DNA of 52,376 nt from Zygnema cylindricum. Lineage: Eukaryota; Streptophyta; Zygnematophyceae; Zygnematales; Zygnemataceae. Below are positions 11,606 to 23,564 of the stretch, one piece after another (positions within the stretch are counted from its first letter, which is position 1; every line of letters starts with the position of its first letter). Below the pieces are notes generated by a model that was not told the origin of the DNA, did no database searches, and was given only the letters and a program-made list of their open reading frames with translations. The DNA is taken from positions 1 to 52,376 of the forward strand of contig JBBHKE010001223.1 in NCBI GenBank assembly GCA_037447655.1. The letters run 5' to 3'. The translations under genes were made by a program, and so were the position numbers.

Positions 11606-13124
11606 CAACCTTAGAAGGAAGGTTTGAATTGGCAAATGGATATTGTATGGAAACATATAGTACATCGACGATATCTTGGGCTATTATCGCATAAGATTGT
11701 TTCGGTGCATAGGTATATCGGCACGCAAGTAAAATAAAACTAAAAGTCTGGTTTTCCGTATACATCGGTTTGGAAAATGCGTCGACAAATTGGGTATCAA
11801 ATTATCCGATGCGATAAGCATCACCACCGAGGAGGGGTTGTTGTGTTTTTTATTTTAAACCCTCTTCTTGTATATATTGTATTTTAAACCGTTTAGCGGT
11901 TTAGCTTGTTGGTTACATGGAATCCAGCGTTTGGTATGGTTCCCTATCTGATCTAGTGTTTTTTTTTTTTTTTACATTAGTTGGGTCAAAAATTGAATCG
12001 AACCGAACCGAACTGTGCCAATTAGTACCCCTCCGTACTTGACCATTACCAAATTAGTGTTGCTAATTACGACAGTTTTCCATTTATAATATTTTGGACT
12101 CTGTTTCGCTGTCGTTTCCAACAGTGGAGCGTTCGTCCAATAATTTGGAGCGTGATTTGGTACGCTCCCGTAACCGTTATTCGTACAACAGCGAAGCAGA
12201 TTCCAATTTGTTCGCAATCAAATTCTTTCCTTAATTGTGATGTCCTATTTTGTACGAAACATAACCAGCTTGCTGTACTCGTAGATTTTGTCTTTACCAT
12301 TGTTGACCCCCGGTGTTCCAAAGTTCAAACTTCGCATTATCCAGCAGGGAAAAGTACAAATGATGACGCATTATCGAGCATCATCTCGGCAGCCGAAGCA
12401 GCATTGAATTCCTGCCAATGAGTGAAACGCAATCCGCAGAAAATCCAAGCACCGAGACTATTAAAAGTTCAAAACGTCGTATTAACTTCTGTGTCAGCGG
12501 CAGCATTAAAGCGTCGGTGTCGGCCGAGATAACATTTATTGTCGTTTTTTGTGGACACGTGTGTTCGGGTACAGATGAAAGTATCCTCTCTCTCGATCGA
12601 AACGCCAGTCAACTTCGTTCAGGCCAGCTTTTGTCTCAGAAAGTGTGGCTTAGCTGGCAGAATTATGCACCGTCCAATACACTGACTGACAATCGGACGG
12701 CCATTTATTTCGTATTCATATTGCTATCCGATCTTCTGAGTCCGACAGCTGTGCAGACGTAGCTTTTGACCGTCCGATGCTGTCGATATGGAAATCTAAC
12801 CGTCACAATATGTGTTGTCATCATAATATGACACTAGAACTGACCCAATGGATTCGTGCGGGTAGCCACGTAGCCGTACGGCATTCAAATAGAGTTTCTC
12901 ATCGGCTTTTCGTCGCTGTAAAGCGTACATATAGAAATTTGCAGTACTATACTATGTCTCAGACGTTTTCGATTCATCCAACGGCAAATGTGACTCCACG
13001 TGTCCTATAATATAATCATCATTGGGAGAAGCAACAAAACAGAGCAGCACAGATATATTTGCATTTAGCAACACTAAATATAGTTGATGAACAGTCTAAT
13101 CCAATGTGTCCAACACTAAACTAA

Positions 13125-15068
13125 GGTCAAGTTCCATCAGTCGTTTCTGTTATCGTACGGCCAGCTTCACGGGCCGGGTTAATTGAGTCGATGTTCCATC
13201 ACGAAGAGTCTGTAATCCACGTGTTATACATTGAGTGGCACCACGTAGCTTTTGACCGGATATTTAAAATCTTATAAAAATCTTCACGTCGACAAATTTC
13301 ACTTCAAATCTTCAGTTGCGTACCATGTACCTGCGTACCAAGTCATAATACGACAAAACTTGTGTACTTTCTGCAAACGCCGGTCTTTTACGCCAGCTCA
13401 TTTTTTAGAGTTCGTGTTTTCGAACATGGCGAAAATCTTGTCCTGGAAATAGTGTGACGAAATAAATTGCGCGACGAAGGACCGTTTCGAGATTACTTTT
13501 TTAATTTTCAGTTGCATTTTGAAACGTACATACCATGTGCAAATTTCGTCAATTTTCGTTGGTTTTCCATCGTGACACGTAGCTTATTCGTCCAGTGTTG
13601 ATATTTGAGTATTTTCTAGGTCTGTATTAGGATAGAAAAAGAGCTGAGGCGGTCTGCCTCTAACTCCCCTATCCAAGCCCCCACACTTGTTGTAGTCACT
13701 GAAGGCTGGATAGGGAGCTAGAGCCATGGCTGCCTAGGCTCTCTAGAGAAGACAGGGGGTGAATTAGGTAGACTTACCAAAAGTTAGTTGTCGGATGCAA
13801 GATTGATCCTGGTACCTGCCGTCCGTCAATCAGCATTAGCCGTTAGCTCTAGCCGTTAAGTCTAGGACAGATATTACGATATATATAGGGTTTGATAAAT
13901 ATATAAATCTTTATATGTAGATAAATCCGTTTAACGACTTATAGATATTTTGTACATAGATACAGTTTGATTTAGTACGAAGTACGGTATGTGGACAGAA
14001 CGGATACCGCGCATTTGTTTCGATAGCAAAACAAATATCGCGCATTTGTTTCGATAGCGAAACGAATACCACGCGTCGAATTTCAGCGGCTAGGATTATA
14101 GCCGGTTTTGATCGGACGGCCGCGATAGGCGCCGCGATCACGGAAATGTACTTTTGGCGTTTTACGGTCTTTGCCACGTCAGATAACACGTGGCGTAATA
14201 ACATTGGATTACGGGAATTCCGGAGATTACAGGAACTAATCCTGATTTGACACGTGTCGACATTTTGGCCATGTCGTACAATGGTCGTACAGAAAGTACA
14301 CCGGCACCTGTACTTTTATGTACAATACAGTAATTTGATTGGTGCCGTACTTCAGTAGATAGAGTTTTAGAGAGGGAATAGGACTTAGAAAATTTTGGGT
14401 AGGCAGCTGCCTCTCCCAGAGAGCACTCTGTATAAATGGCAAACTTTGGCCAGCCATATCTATCAATTTACTTGACCATTTTCAGTGATTCTTTTTGCTG
14501 CGGACTCAGGGGAGTCCAGGCTACACAGGGGTGTAGTCGGTCAGAGTTTTTGTCTGCCAGGGTGGCTGCATTTATAAGGGAAAGTCAAAGTGGGTGAATG
14601 TGTCCAAATCTCATATTCTAACTTTGCATTCTGTGGTGGAACTGACCACACAGAAAGTGTTATTTCACAGGGGTGAATCTATATTGGGATTGTGATTGTC
14701 AAGGGGTCAGTCATTTGGGTTTATATTAACTTGGAGTCGGCACTATCTAGATTAGCTTCTTTTGGATCTGCATACTCTGAGGGCCAATGGAGGTCTCAGA
14801 GTTTCATCCAGCGTGCCACGATTTTTTTTTTCTATATCTGCCATCCCACCTCTTACAGGTACGTTGGGACCTACAGAGAAAAATGAAGCAAACACCTCGC
14901 GGATGAACATCCGACGGTCAGTATTACCTCCAACACTTTCGGAGAGTATTGGCAAGATTCTCTGTAATGTTGTTTCGCGTATAAAAACAAATTAAGCGGT
15001 ACGAATTGGTACGGATAGTCGCTGATTTCTGTAAACTACCCCACTTTTCGACTGATGGAACTTGACCC
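13125..15068. mobile_element. Harbinger-like element split by a solo LTR
   Basis: The left end GGTCAAGTTCCATCAGTCG pairs with the right end (reverse complement GGGTCAAGTTCCATCAGTCG). TAA flanks both ends (13122-13124 and 15069-15071). Removal of the LTR at 13596-14806 restores an element of about 0.73 kb related to those at 7517 and 37767. The right TAA is also the left TAA of the next element. Confidence 0.8.
13596..14806 (-). mobile_element. Solo LTR, 1211 bp, inverted
   Basis: Read on the minus strand it starts TGAAACTCTGAG and ends ATATCAACA. The 5-bp duplication TCCAG lies at 13591-13595 and 14807-14811. The interrupted host sequence can be read across the gap by comparison with the intact relative at 7517-8126. 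The copy is related to the LTR at 8207-9246 but has several length differences, so the two are not recent sisters. Confidence 0.85.
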
Positions 15069-15071
15069 TAA

Positions 15072-15762
15072 GAGCGTTGTTCCATTAGGCGGTCTCTGTA
15101 AACATCAAAAAATCGTTTACTGAAGCGACCGTTCCATTGTGTCGGGTCTATAACCGACATTGTTTTTGCGTTGGCCACGTAATAGAAGAATACGATTCTC
15201 CTAATCTTTAGAGAATCTCTAACAGCGAATTATGACCACAAATTTGTACCAGCGAAGGTAAAAAGTGACTCGTACGACGCATTGAATAAAATCTGTACGG
15301 GCGGACGAAACTTAAGATGTGTAAAAGCGTACGAAAATGTCAGAAAGGTTCGTTAATGGCAACAAAAGCGTGAAACAATATCCTACGTCAAAAAATTTCT
15401 TACGGCTTCCGGTGGCATCGCATCCTCCCTGGTGGAAGGCACATGTCATATGCGACGTGAACCCACCTGGTCGCGCGGTCGTCGTGGATATTTATGCACT
15501 TTTCCACGGGGCACGATGCTATTCGTTCAGGCGCTGAGAATTGACCTACTCCGGATCACTTGTTGCAAACTGAGAGTGTCAGACGATGGCGTATCCGATT
15601 ATGCATCCGACGGTCCACGTTTACGCCCATAAACGTGGAGAATGAAATTCTTCATTCAGTAGCCTTGTTTTTCTGACATTTTTTTTTGTTTGGTACGGCA
15701 CTGTACCAAACAGTACGGCTTTCAGTAAACAACGACATTTTTCCCCTAATGGAACCTCACTC
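15072..15762. mobile_element. Harbinger-like element, 691 bp
   Basis: The left end GAGCGTTGTTCCATTAGG and the right end ...CCTAATGGAACCTCACTC are imperfect inverted repeats flanked by TAA (15069-15071, 15763-15765). The interior matches 2575-3277 in inverted orientation. Two overlapping frames at 15337-15632 are mirrored in that relative and carry no known domain. Confidence 0.78.
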
Positions 15763-15765
15763 TAA

Positions 15766-16461
15766 GGGCGTGTCCCCATGTGTTCAAGTAAGGGTTTTTT
15801 CCCGTCGTTTACACAGAAAATGGGACTTCCTACTTGAAAATATTACGCCGTACGAAAAATGGGCAAAAACTCAAATACATTTTGCGTCATCTTGGAACTT
15901 GAAATGTACGGCGATTTGGCAGTATTATCATCGCGACCCACTTCCAGCTCATCTTCACACTTGTAAATAAATCAAATCGTGACCTTCTTTTAATCAAAAT
16001 ACTACCCTATTGACGAATAGAAATCTTGGGTTGCACGCGTCAAAAGTTTTCATTTGTCTTTTTGCAGTTGGGAGAATACACGAAAAAAAATTTGTTTGTC
16101 CGTTTGCTTATGTTGTCCACTTGTGGGTGTCTACAAATGTCATTTTGTAGACGTAGGCGATTGCTTATGTCGTTCACGTGTGGGCGTCAACAAATGACAG
16201 TTGGCGTCGACAGTTGTCCCAGTATGTCAGGAGCTCTTTGCGGCGTACAAATGTCCGCAGTGTGTTCCGAGACGGTTGGCGTCTACAAATGTCAGCAGTT
16301 TGGGTTTCGCAAGTATTGGCGACGTGTACAGCTGCCACATATTCAAAATAATGAACGAGCAAGTAACGATTCACATAGGCACACTTTGAAAAGTACACCG
16401 TAAAATCAGCGCTAAATTCCAAAATAACGTTTCAAAATATCGGTTACATGGGGACACGCCC
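15766..16461. mobile_element. Harbinger-like element, 696 bp
   Basis: The ends GGGCGTGTCCCCATGT and ACATGGGGACACGCCC are perfect inverted repeats, flanked by TAA (15763-15765, 16462-16464). The interior differs from its left neighbour, so this is another subfamily. No transposase frame is present. Confidence 0.83.
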
Positions 16462-16638
16462 TAAGTCTCATAAATTCAAACCCGACAATTAAACTTTGTT
16501 AAATATAGAAACAGCTATGTAAGCATGCTAGAGTACAGATTTTCGTACATCAGTCGTCAGTGTCGTACAGATCGCTTGTATGACAATTTCCTGTGATGTT
16601 TAGTTCACATAATATAGCATTGACAATAATAACTAGTA

Positions 16639-17226
16639 CACCGCGAATCGTAATTAGAGTAAATTACTCTAATTCGGTTGCTCGAAATTTCGACTCTATC
16701 ACATGAAATAGAGTAAATGATTCTATTTTTTTCATTATTCTAGTAAGGTAAAGTTTAATTAGCGTTTTTAATTCTAATATACGTTCGTTTTACATAATGT
16801 GGAATACGGACGACCTACGACCGTGCAAAATTGTACTTTATTAAGTAAAAAAGTACAAATAATGATTTAATACAGGCCGTTATCATGTAACTGCGTTTTA
16901 ACAAACCGCGTATTGCAGACGTCATAGTGACGATAAACTGTACGCTTTGCCAAATTTTGTACAAATACCTTATTTACAGTAGAGGATATTAGGTGCCAAA
17001 TTAGAGTACTTAAATAAATGAGAGTAAACTTCATAGTTGGAACAACTCTATCACATAAATTAGGGTTCATTACTATAATTGTCATTGATACCTTAAACAT
17101 AATAAATTACACTATTTAAGGTAATGGACAATAATCTGCCACGTATCCTTGCATTAAATTATAATGAATGACGCTAATTTGTTCTTTACACTAATAATTT
17201 CTATACGCTAATAACGATTCAAGGTG
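16639..17226. mobile_element. TA-family element, 588 bp
   Basis: The left end CACCGCGAATCGTAATTAG and the right end CTAATAACGATTCAAGGTG are flanked by TA (16637-16638, 17227-17228). The interior is related to 39003-39502. Confidence 0.8.
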
Positions 17227-17238
17227 TACTGTCCTGCA

Positions 17239-17455
17239 CACTTTGTGTGGCTATTAGGGTTAATAAAATTTTCGCCACTTATAACATATTTTCTCCGTAC
17301 ACACTTGTTGGATTGTGGATCTGATGGTTGCGATTGAAAGGTAGAATTATCAGCTTCCGATTGGCGGTCTCAAACTGAAATTATAACAAGTGTGTACGGA
17401 GAAAATATGTTTTAAGTGGCGAAAAAAATATTAACACCAATAACAATACATTGTG
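17239..17455. mobile_element. Short-family MITE, diverged
   Basis: Degenerate ends (CACTTTGTGTGGCTATTAG; ACAATACATTGTG) enclose the inner inverted pair with TTTTCTCCGTACACACTTGT that marks this family. Only the right TA is clear. Confidence 0.65.
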
Positions 17456-17747
17456 TAGTGCGTACCATACCGATATGTAATCGTTTCTTTGTGGCTCAAT
17501 AACCGTACAATATCAAGAATTAATGAGTTTTGCTCACACTTATATCGCGATATCCTATAATATATCTATGACTTTTTGGAAGATTGTAAAAACTAAAAAC
17601 ATTATTCACGTTTAGCAGGCATCCCCGACCATTCCCAACACCATTTGTACCCCAAAATTTAGTCTCGTAACGGTCTATCTCTTCTTTTTAGATTCTTCCA
17701 TTCTAATTTGGTTGAAGCCTTGTTCAAGTTGTAACTACTGTAGTGTA

Positions 17748-18758
17748 CAACGCGTATCGCTATTAGTGCTAATGTTTTTTATGCCACTTTTAAACATCTT
17801 TTCCCCGTACACACTTGTCGGATTGTAGATCTGACGGCTACGATTGAACGCGAAAATCTCACCTACGAATTGGCGGTCTCCATCTGTAAATCTGACATGT
17901 ACGGAGAAAAAATGTTTTAAGTGGCGAAAAAAACATTAACACTATGTGTAGGGCCCCATGTAATTGTAATTAATCGAGCTTACTTTGTATTTTAGCGCGG
18001 ATGCGACGGACATGGAAACCGGGTGTCTCTATGTGTTTACTCGAAATTATGACTTAAGTTTGTGACGATTGTATACGTCGACAACGCTCGTGAAGGCTGT
18101 AAACGTGTACAATCTGTCTTGCCGCAGTGTATTTTTCAAATTTTTTTGAAGCGTCGTAAGGCACGTCGTAATTTTTGAAACGATTTGGCATACCGCATGT
18201 CATTGCATGACATTGTAGACGTACAACCTTGCATCCGTGGCTGTAGAACATGCCTTTGCTTAAACCCCTCCTGTCCGACCGCCATGACGTCGCAGGGACT
18301 GCTGCCATGACTTCTGAGATTTTTCACCTTCGCAGATTTGTCAACTTTGCGTGAAATGACACTGCAGCCTCGAGACCTCTGCAGAAAAAAAACCGTACAA
18401 GGTGCATTCGGACAAAAACGAACAACCTTGTACTTTTTTCAATCAACAAATTTTGAAAATTTGTCATACGTGGGAATATAATTTTCCATTGGTGTAAACG
18501 ATTTTACTTAGCTTAAAACACATTACCGATGTGGTTTATGATAAGTTTGAAGATGACGTGACAATGGGTCGAAAAACAAAAGACGACAAATTTGTGTACA
18601 TCTTAAGTTGGTGAATGACGCAAATTGTACTCTACAAACTTGCGATTTCTTCGTACGGTCGCAACTTAGGCAGTATGCCGCTAAGTTATAAAGGAAAACG
18701 ACAGAAAAAAACCCGAACTTAGCCACATGGGGCCATACCCTAATAGCGATGCACGGTT
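17748..18758. mobile_element. Short-family MITE split by a Harbinger-like element
   Basis: The left end CAACGCGTATCGCTATTAG has TA before it (17746-17747). The right end TAATAGCGATGCACGGTT lies beyond the nested element and is followed by TA (18759-18760). Taking out 17951-18740 leaves about 220 bp, the usual size of this family. Confidence 0.72.
17951..18740. mobile_element. Harbinger-like element, 790 bp
   Basis: The ends GGGCCCCATGTAATTG and ACATGGGGCCATACCC are inverted repeats. The right flank is TAA but the left flank is TGTA, so the target duplication is damaged. The interior (GTTTTTAGCGCAGATCC-like block, AACGACAGAAAAAAACCC near the end) is shared with 36958-37733 and 48931-49704. 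Confidence 0.72.
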
Positions 18759-18863
18759 TAGAGTACAGATTTTCCGTACATTAGTCGTTAGTGCCGTACA
18801 TACAGTCAGCTAATAGTGTGACAAAATCCTGTACTGCATACAAAGTTCACATGGCGTTCACAA

Positions 18864-19139
18864 CATAGTTCAAAAGTAGGCGTTTTTATGGTAGACCTGC
18901 GGTCGGCGCCTTTATCGTAAGTTGTGTTATGGGCTTTTCATGTGATCTTCTTAGATCGCTACTTTGATCAACGACCGTCTGATCGTCCGAATCTGACGGT
19001 GTAAATAAAACTTTTTGGTCTGAATGTTTTAATTGGTCCGAATACGTCCGAATACAATATGGGTCTTAAGGTCATATTGTATGTTTTGCATACAATAGGC
19101 ATATTGTATGGGCCTACTTTCACCTACTTTTGAACTATG
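18864..19139. mobile_element. hAT-like element, second family, compact copy, 276 bp
   Basis: Perfect ends CATAGTTCAAAAGTAGG / CCTACTTTTGAACTATG and the 8-bp duplication GTTCACAA (18856-18863, 19140-19147). Repeat copy 3 keeps the corresponding site unfilled, with a single GTTCACAA near 23391-23398. This is direct evidence that the segment inserted after the repeat unit was duplicated. Confidence 0.9.
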
Positions 19140-19862
19140 GTTCACAACAATAACTAGTGATGCGTACCGTACCGATATGTAATCGTTTTTCCGTGGCTCA
19201 ATAACTGAATAATATCAGTGTTTACGGGTGTGGTATCGCGCTACTTTGGCGATCTACTTACTCGAGAGCTTGTCATTGGCCATCAGGCGGTGACACAGCT
19301 AGTAAGAAGTGCACAAAGGCTTCACCATACAGGTACAGTAGCGGAAATGGAAAAATAATTAACAAAAAAAGTAGGATGGAAAAACGATAAGGTACAAAGG
19401 GGGTAAAAAAAAGGAGAAAAAAAACATTTAAAGACTACAAAAGCTAAATGAGACTAAGGCAAATAAAACAAATGAAAATGTCAAAGCTAACTAGAGTAAT
19501 TGGCAAAACTAAGCAAATTCACCAAAGAAGACTAAACACATTGGGAAAATATATGGTAAATGATGCCCCACAACCCCAACAAACTAATTTCCACACCCTT
19601 GAAGATCGTGGATGTGGACTGGATCCCTTGGCGGAAGATCTCGGAGGCCACGCCGGTCATCTGCCAACTGTGCTTTGGCGTAGAAGGGTCACAGCTTGCA
19701 CTGGTTAAAGGGAAACTGATACACATTGACGATAAAAAGCAACTAAAAGGCTCGAGGGAGGACTCCGTGGACCCTTGAATTCAAATACCTTTTTAGCACG
19801 GTTGGGGGGAAAATTATCAAAAGACTTGTCCAAAGAGCCGCAAAATTTATGTCTCGGTGAGC

Positions 19863-20275
19863 TTAATCTCTTTCCTTAGAAACCGCTGCGGCCCGAGCCA
19901 CCACGCCCGTACGCAATGCCGCGCGAGAAGAAACGCGGGTCCCACGCGGATCCGTGACCACATCACCTAAAGTTCGCTCGGTCCCGTGGAGGAAAACCAA
20001 GTCAACCCGAGGACTTTGGAGACTACTAGATCGGAAGCGAAGAGAGAGGATATGAGAAACTTCTCCCTTCATAGTGTAGCCTGCTTCGACGCCAATCGCA
20101 ACAATTACACCGCGAAGCAAATCACGCGCAAGAGTACGTTCACCCCCGCGTGAGCAACGAAGTAAATGAATTCCGTCGGAGTCAATAGGTTGGTTGCATA
20201 CACAATGGGGGAGCCCAAGAAGAGGAGGGTTAGGCAAACCCAAACGAAGGCCTATACTAGATGTGAACTGGTTAG
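19863..20275 (-). pseudogene. Decayed retroelement C-terminal domain (R copy 2)
   Basis: The minus-strand frame reads about 137 residues without a stop and has no proper start codon. It contains an RLGLPNPPLLGLP-type lead, then a Cys/His cluster C-x-C, D-x-x-G-x-H-L-L-R-C and G-G-E-R-T, and later RVDLVFLHG and LGDVVTDPRGTR. As I recall them, reverse-transcriptase-derived proteins of algae and mosses have this order after the polymerase: a Cys/His knuckle ending HLLxCxxGGER, then a domain with a D-V-x-x-x-D-P motif. No reverse-transcriptase catalytic motif (YADD-like) is seen upstream, so this is a fragment. A host gene related to this domain cannot be excluded. Confidence 0.6.
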
Positions 20276-20689
20276 ACGTCTTTGCTTATAAACACGCACC
20301 AACCCCCGACACAGGACATGGACGTCAACGAGCACGCGATTGAGCAGAATGTAGCACGTTCGAAATGCACCATACCTATACCGCGGCAAGGCACCCGTCC
20401 TCGAAATTTGCTATTGGTCGACCTCGCACGATTTATCGCCTAAGTCGTGTAAGCCACCTCGTGGTCGTCACCAAACAAATCCCGTGGAGTCAAAATAACT
20501 ATTATTTTACCAAATTTGTTGAAGTCGCTCTGTAGCCAATATTGCAGATATGGATTGAGAGGAACGAAGTATCGGAGTACTTTTGAAGGCAAATTTGAGC
20601 TTGTCGAAAGCCAAAATCTGATCCTACAAAGAGGGAATCAACCTTTTCCAAGCTAGTAATTGTTTCAAAAAATATAAAGCGATAAAGAG

Positions 20690-20865
20690 AGAAGGAGATA
20701 AATAGATAAAAAGATAAAGCGATAAAGAGACAAAGAGACAAAGAGACAAAGAGACAAAGAGAGAAAGAGACAGAGAGACAAGGAGATAAAGAGACAAAGT
20801 GATAAAGAATTAAAGAGATAAAGAAATAAAGAGATAAAGAGTTATACCCAATAAGGAACAACCTC
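20690..20865. repeat. GATAAA/GACAAA tandem repeat
   Basis: About 30 purine-rich 6- to 8-bp units (GATAAAGA, GACAAAGA). The same array, with different unit order, lies in copy 3 at 25955-26120. Confidence 0.9.
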
Positions 20866-21494
20866 GGCTCCAAAAAGACATTTCTTTATATGGCATTCAG
20901 GACCGAGTTTTTTCAAGTAGTGAAGGACCTATTATGTTTAAAATAATCTTCTAATTTGGAGGAAGTTATGAATATATCTTTTTAATATGGAACTTAAGTG
21001 AACTTACAATCTCCTAGAATGAAATCTACAACTTTTTGCTAGATTGCCGAAACGTTTTTTAAATTGAAAGGCATCACCGACCATTCTCAACACCAATTTG
21101 TACCCTAAAATGTCGTCTCACAACAGTCTTTCTTTTCATTTTCAATTTTTCAATTTTATATTTGGAGTATTAGTTTTTCAATTCCAGTTTTTCAATTTCA
21201 AATTTTCAGTTTCAAATTTTCAATTTTGATTTTTCAATTTCAACTTTTCGATTTCAGTTTTTCAATGTCAATTTTTCAAGGTCAATTTTTCAATGTCAAT
21301 TTTACAACTTTGATTCGATCAAAGCCTTGTTGCAAGTTGTAAAATATTTAGTATTCCCAATTTGATAAAAAATGTCATTTTTTTAAAAGACATTTGATGA
21401 CATTTTTGAACTCTTTGTGCATTAATAATCTCTTGGAAGTTTTCCCGGATGCTTTAATTTGTGAAGTTTCTTATTAAAAAAAGCTACAGGTAAA

Positions 21495-21835
21495 AGACCT
21501 CCCACTCTCTCTCCACCCCCCATCCTCCCTCTACCTCCCACCCTCCCTCTACCTCCCACCCTCCCTCTACCCCCCATCCTCTACCTCCCATCCTCCCTCT
21601 ACCCCTTCCCTCCATCTACCTCCCACCTTCCTCTACCCCCCATCCTCCCTCTACCCCCCCATCCTCCCTCTACCCCCCATCCTCCTCTACCCCTTCCCTC
21701 CCTTTACCCCCCACCCTCCCTCTAACACCCATCCCTCCCTCTACCTCCCACCCCCCCGCTCTACCCCCCTTCCTCCCTCTACCTCCCATCCTCTACCCCT
21801 TCCCCCCCCCCTAACTACCATCGTCCCGTCAACCA
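21495..21835. repeat. C/T minisatellite (CTCCCTCTACCTCCCACC-like)
   Basis: About 340 bp of units of 15-20 bp such as CCTCCCTCTACCCCCCAT. Copy 3 carries a shorter and rearranged version at 26695-26935. Confidence 0.9.
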
Positions 21836-22235
21836 CCAAAATTATTGTGGATAGAAATTTAATTCAACACAATAAAAGGACAAATACCAAAAACTGAAAT
21901 CCACACTATATTTATTTTCGGCACAAAAATTACAAAATTAAAATTAATTTAGAAACTTGAAAATATAGGAAACCATCTCTTCAAAAAGAGAAAAAAAGAA
22001 AAAAAAAGAAAAAAAGAAAAAGAAAAGGAGAGACGGGGGAAGGAGGGAGGGAGGGAGAGAAAGAGCATCCCATGCTATAAAAAAGGTTTGACAAAACATA
22101 AAAAATAAAAATAAATCAGAATGGTTTAAAGAAAATTTACTAAATTTTTACGTTAAGGCGAAATTTCTTTCCTTTTTGCAAGGGACAGTCTTTTTCTTTC
22201 TCTCTCTCTCTTTCTCTTTTTTGAACCACTAAGGT

Positions 22236-22376
<141 letters not shown>

Positions 22377-22559
22377 CATAAGGTGTGATAAATTTTGCTT
22401 GGATATAATCTGATTATTTTGCCATTGATTTGGAATCGAATTTATCGTATTACTTTTAAAATTATTATCGTCCTATTTAATTTTTCGTGCTACCATTTGG
22501 GTAGACTCAGACCCCCATGTTTTTCCCACCGTACCGGTTTTGACTTTTTGATGTTATTT
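22377..22559. other. Spacer after the gap, no gene
   Basis: AT-rich sequence; I recognise nothing in it. Confidence 0.4.
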
Positions 22560-22731
22560 TTGTTGAACTAAGGCAGCCATGGATCAACCTCTCTCTCTTA
22601 CCTTCAGTGACTACAACAAGTATGGGAGCTAGAGAGCGGAGGTGGAGGCAGACTGTCCGTCCTTTTTCTTTTTCTTTTATAAAAACATTTTTAAACATAG
22701 AAAATACTCTAGAAATCTATAAATTTCAACA
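22560..22731 (+). mobile_element. 3-prime fragment of the LTR family
   Basis: It matches the last 170 bp of the solo LTRs (AGCCATGGATCAACC, TTCAGTGACTACAACAAGTA) and ends at the same ATTTCAACA terminus. The 5-prime part is absent and no target duplication can be checked. Confidence 0.75.
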
Positions 22732-22849
22732 GTGTTCCCATCGCTCTATTTGTTTTTTATTGTAGTTTTTCAGTTTTGGCCATGCCACCCTTTTTGTACC
22801 CCCAGACTCAGATGGGTTTACCATCGTGCTTTTTAATTTATCCTGCTAT

Positions 22850-23285
22850 TATTAAAATTTTCATTATGCTATTTAAGCTAAGGTTTAGTTACCGTTTTAT
22901 TAGTCTAATATAGGTTCGTTTTAAATAGTGTGGAATACGGACGACGTCCGACCGTGCAAAAATTGTACTTTTAAAAGTTAAAGGGTACAAATAATGATTT
23001 AATCCATGTCGTTATCATGTAACTGCGTTTTAACAAACCGCATAGTGCAAACGTCGTAGTGACGTTAAACTGTATGTTTTGTCAGATTCTGTACGAGTTC
23101 CCTATCTACAGTAGATGAATTAGCGTGCCAAATTAGAGTAAATTCCTCTTTGAAAAAGTTCTATCACACAAATTAGAGTTCGTAACTCTAACTATTTTTT
23201 TTCTCTTTTTTTACTCCAATTTTTCCTTTACTCTAATATTTTCTTTACTCTAATTTTTTCTTTACTCTAATAACGATTCGCGGTG
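22850..23285. mobile_element. TA-family element, left end lost
   Basis: The right end TAATAACGATTCGCGGTG, followed by TA, and the interior block GTAACTGCGTTTTAACAAACCG agree with the family copies at 16639 and 39003. The left terminus was not found. Confidence 0.65.
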
Positions 23286-23564
23286 TAGTTGTACAGATTT
23301 TCTGTACATCAGTCGTCAATGCCGTACAGACAGTTAGCTAATAGTGTGACAAAATCCTGCACTGCTTTACAAAGTTCAAATAGAGTTCACAACGATACCC
23401 AGTGATGCGTACCGTACCAATATGTAATCGTTTTTCCGTGGCTCGATAACTGTATAAAATCGGTATTTAAGGGTGTGATATCACGCTACTGGCGATCAGC
23501 TTACTTGAGAGCTTGTCATTTTACTTGAGAGCTTGTCATTGGCCATCAGGCGGTGACACGGCTA

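Larger units (their letters stand above)
9607..13121. other. 3.5 kb without a recognised gene
   Basis: Mostly AT-rich DNA. A frame of 151 codons at 10933-10478 is built largely from a (TA)n run and aliphatic filler. Three plus-strand frames at 12152-13010 (89, 114 and 77 codons) follow each other but show no family motif, no convincing splice links and no codon bias I can defend. I see no tRNA. A (TA)n run and a C/T tract are listed separately. Confidence 0.4.
16530..17735. repeat. Repeat unit R, copy 1 (internally deleted)
   Basis: Outer parts match copies 2 and 3. The left part begins GAGTACAGATTTTCGTACAT and the right part contains the CATCCCCGACCATTCCCAAC region and ends near CTTGTTCAAGTTGTAA. 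The middle, including the retroelement-like frame, is missing. A TA-family element (16639-17226) and a short MITE (17239-17455) are inserted in it. Confidence 0.6.

Noticed and set aside
11270-11694. Proline/serine-rich protein frames
   Set aside because: Product of a C/T tract; overlapping frames all look alike in composition.
12152-13010. Three consecutive plus-strand frames as exons of one gene
   Set aside because: No recognised domain, no donor/acceptor pairs joining them in phase, and GTAC- and repeat-rich surroundings.
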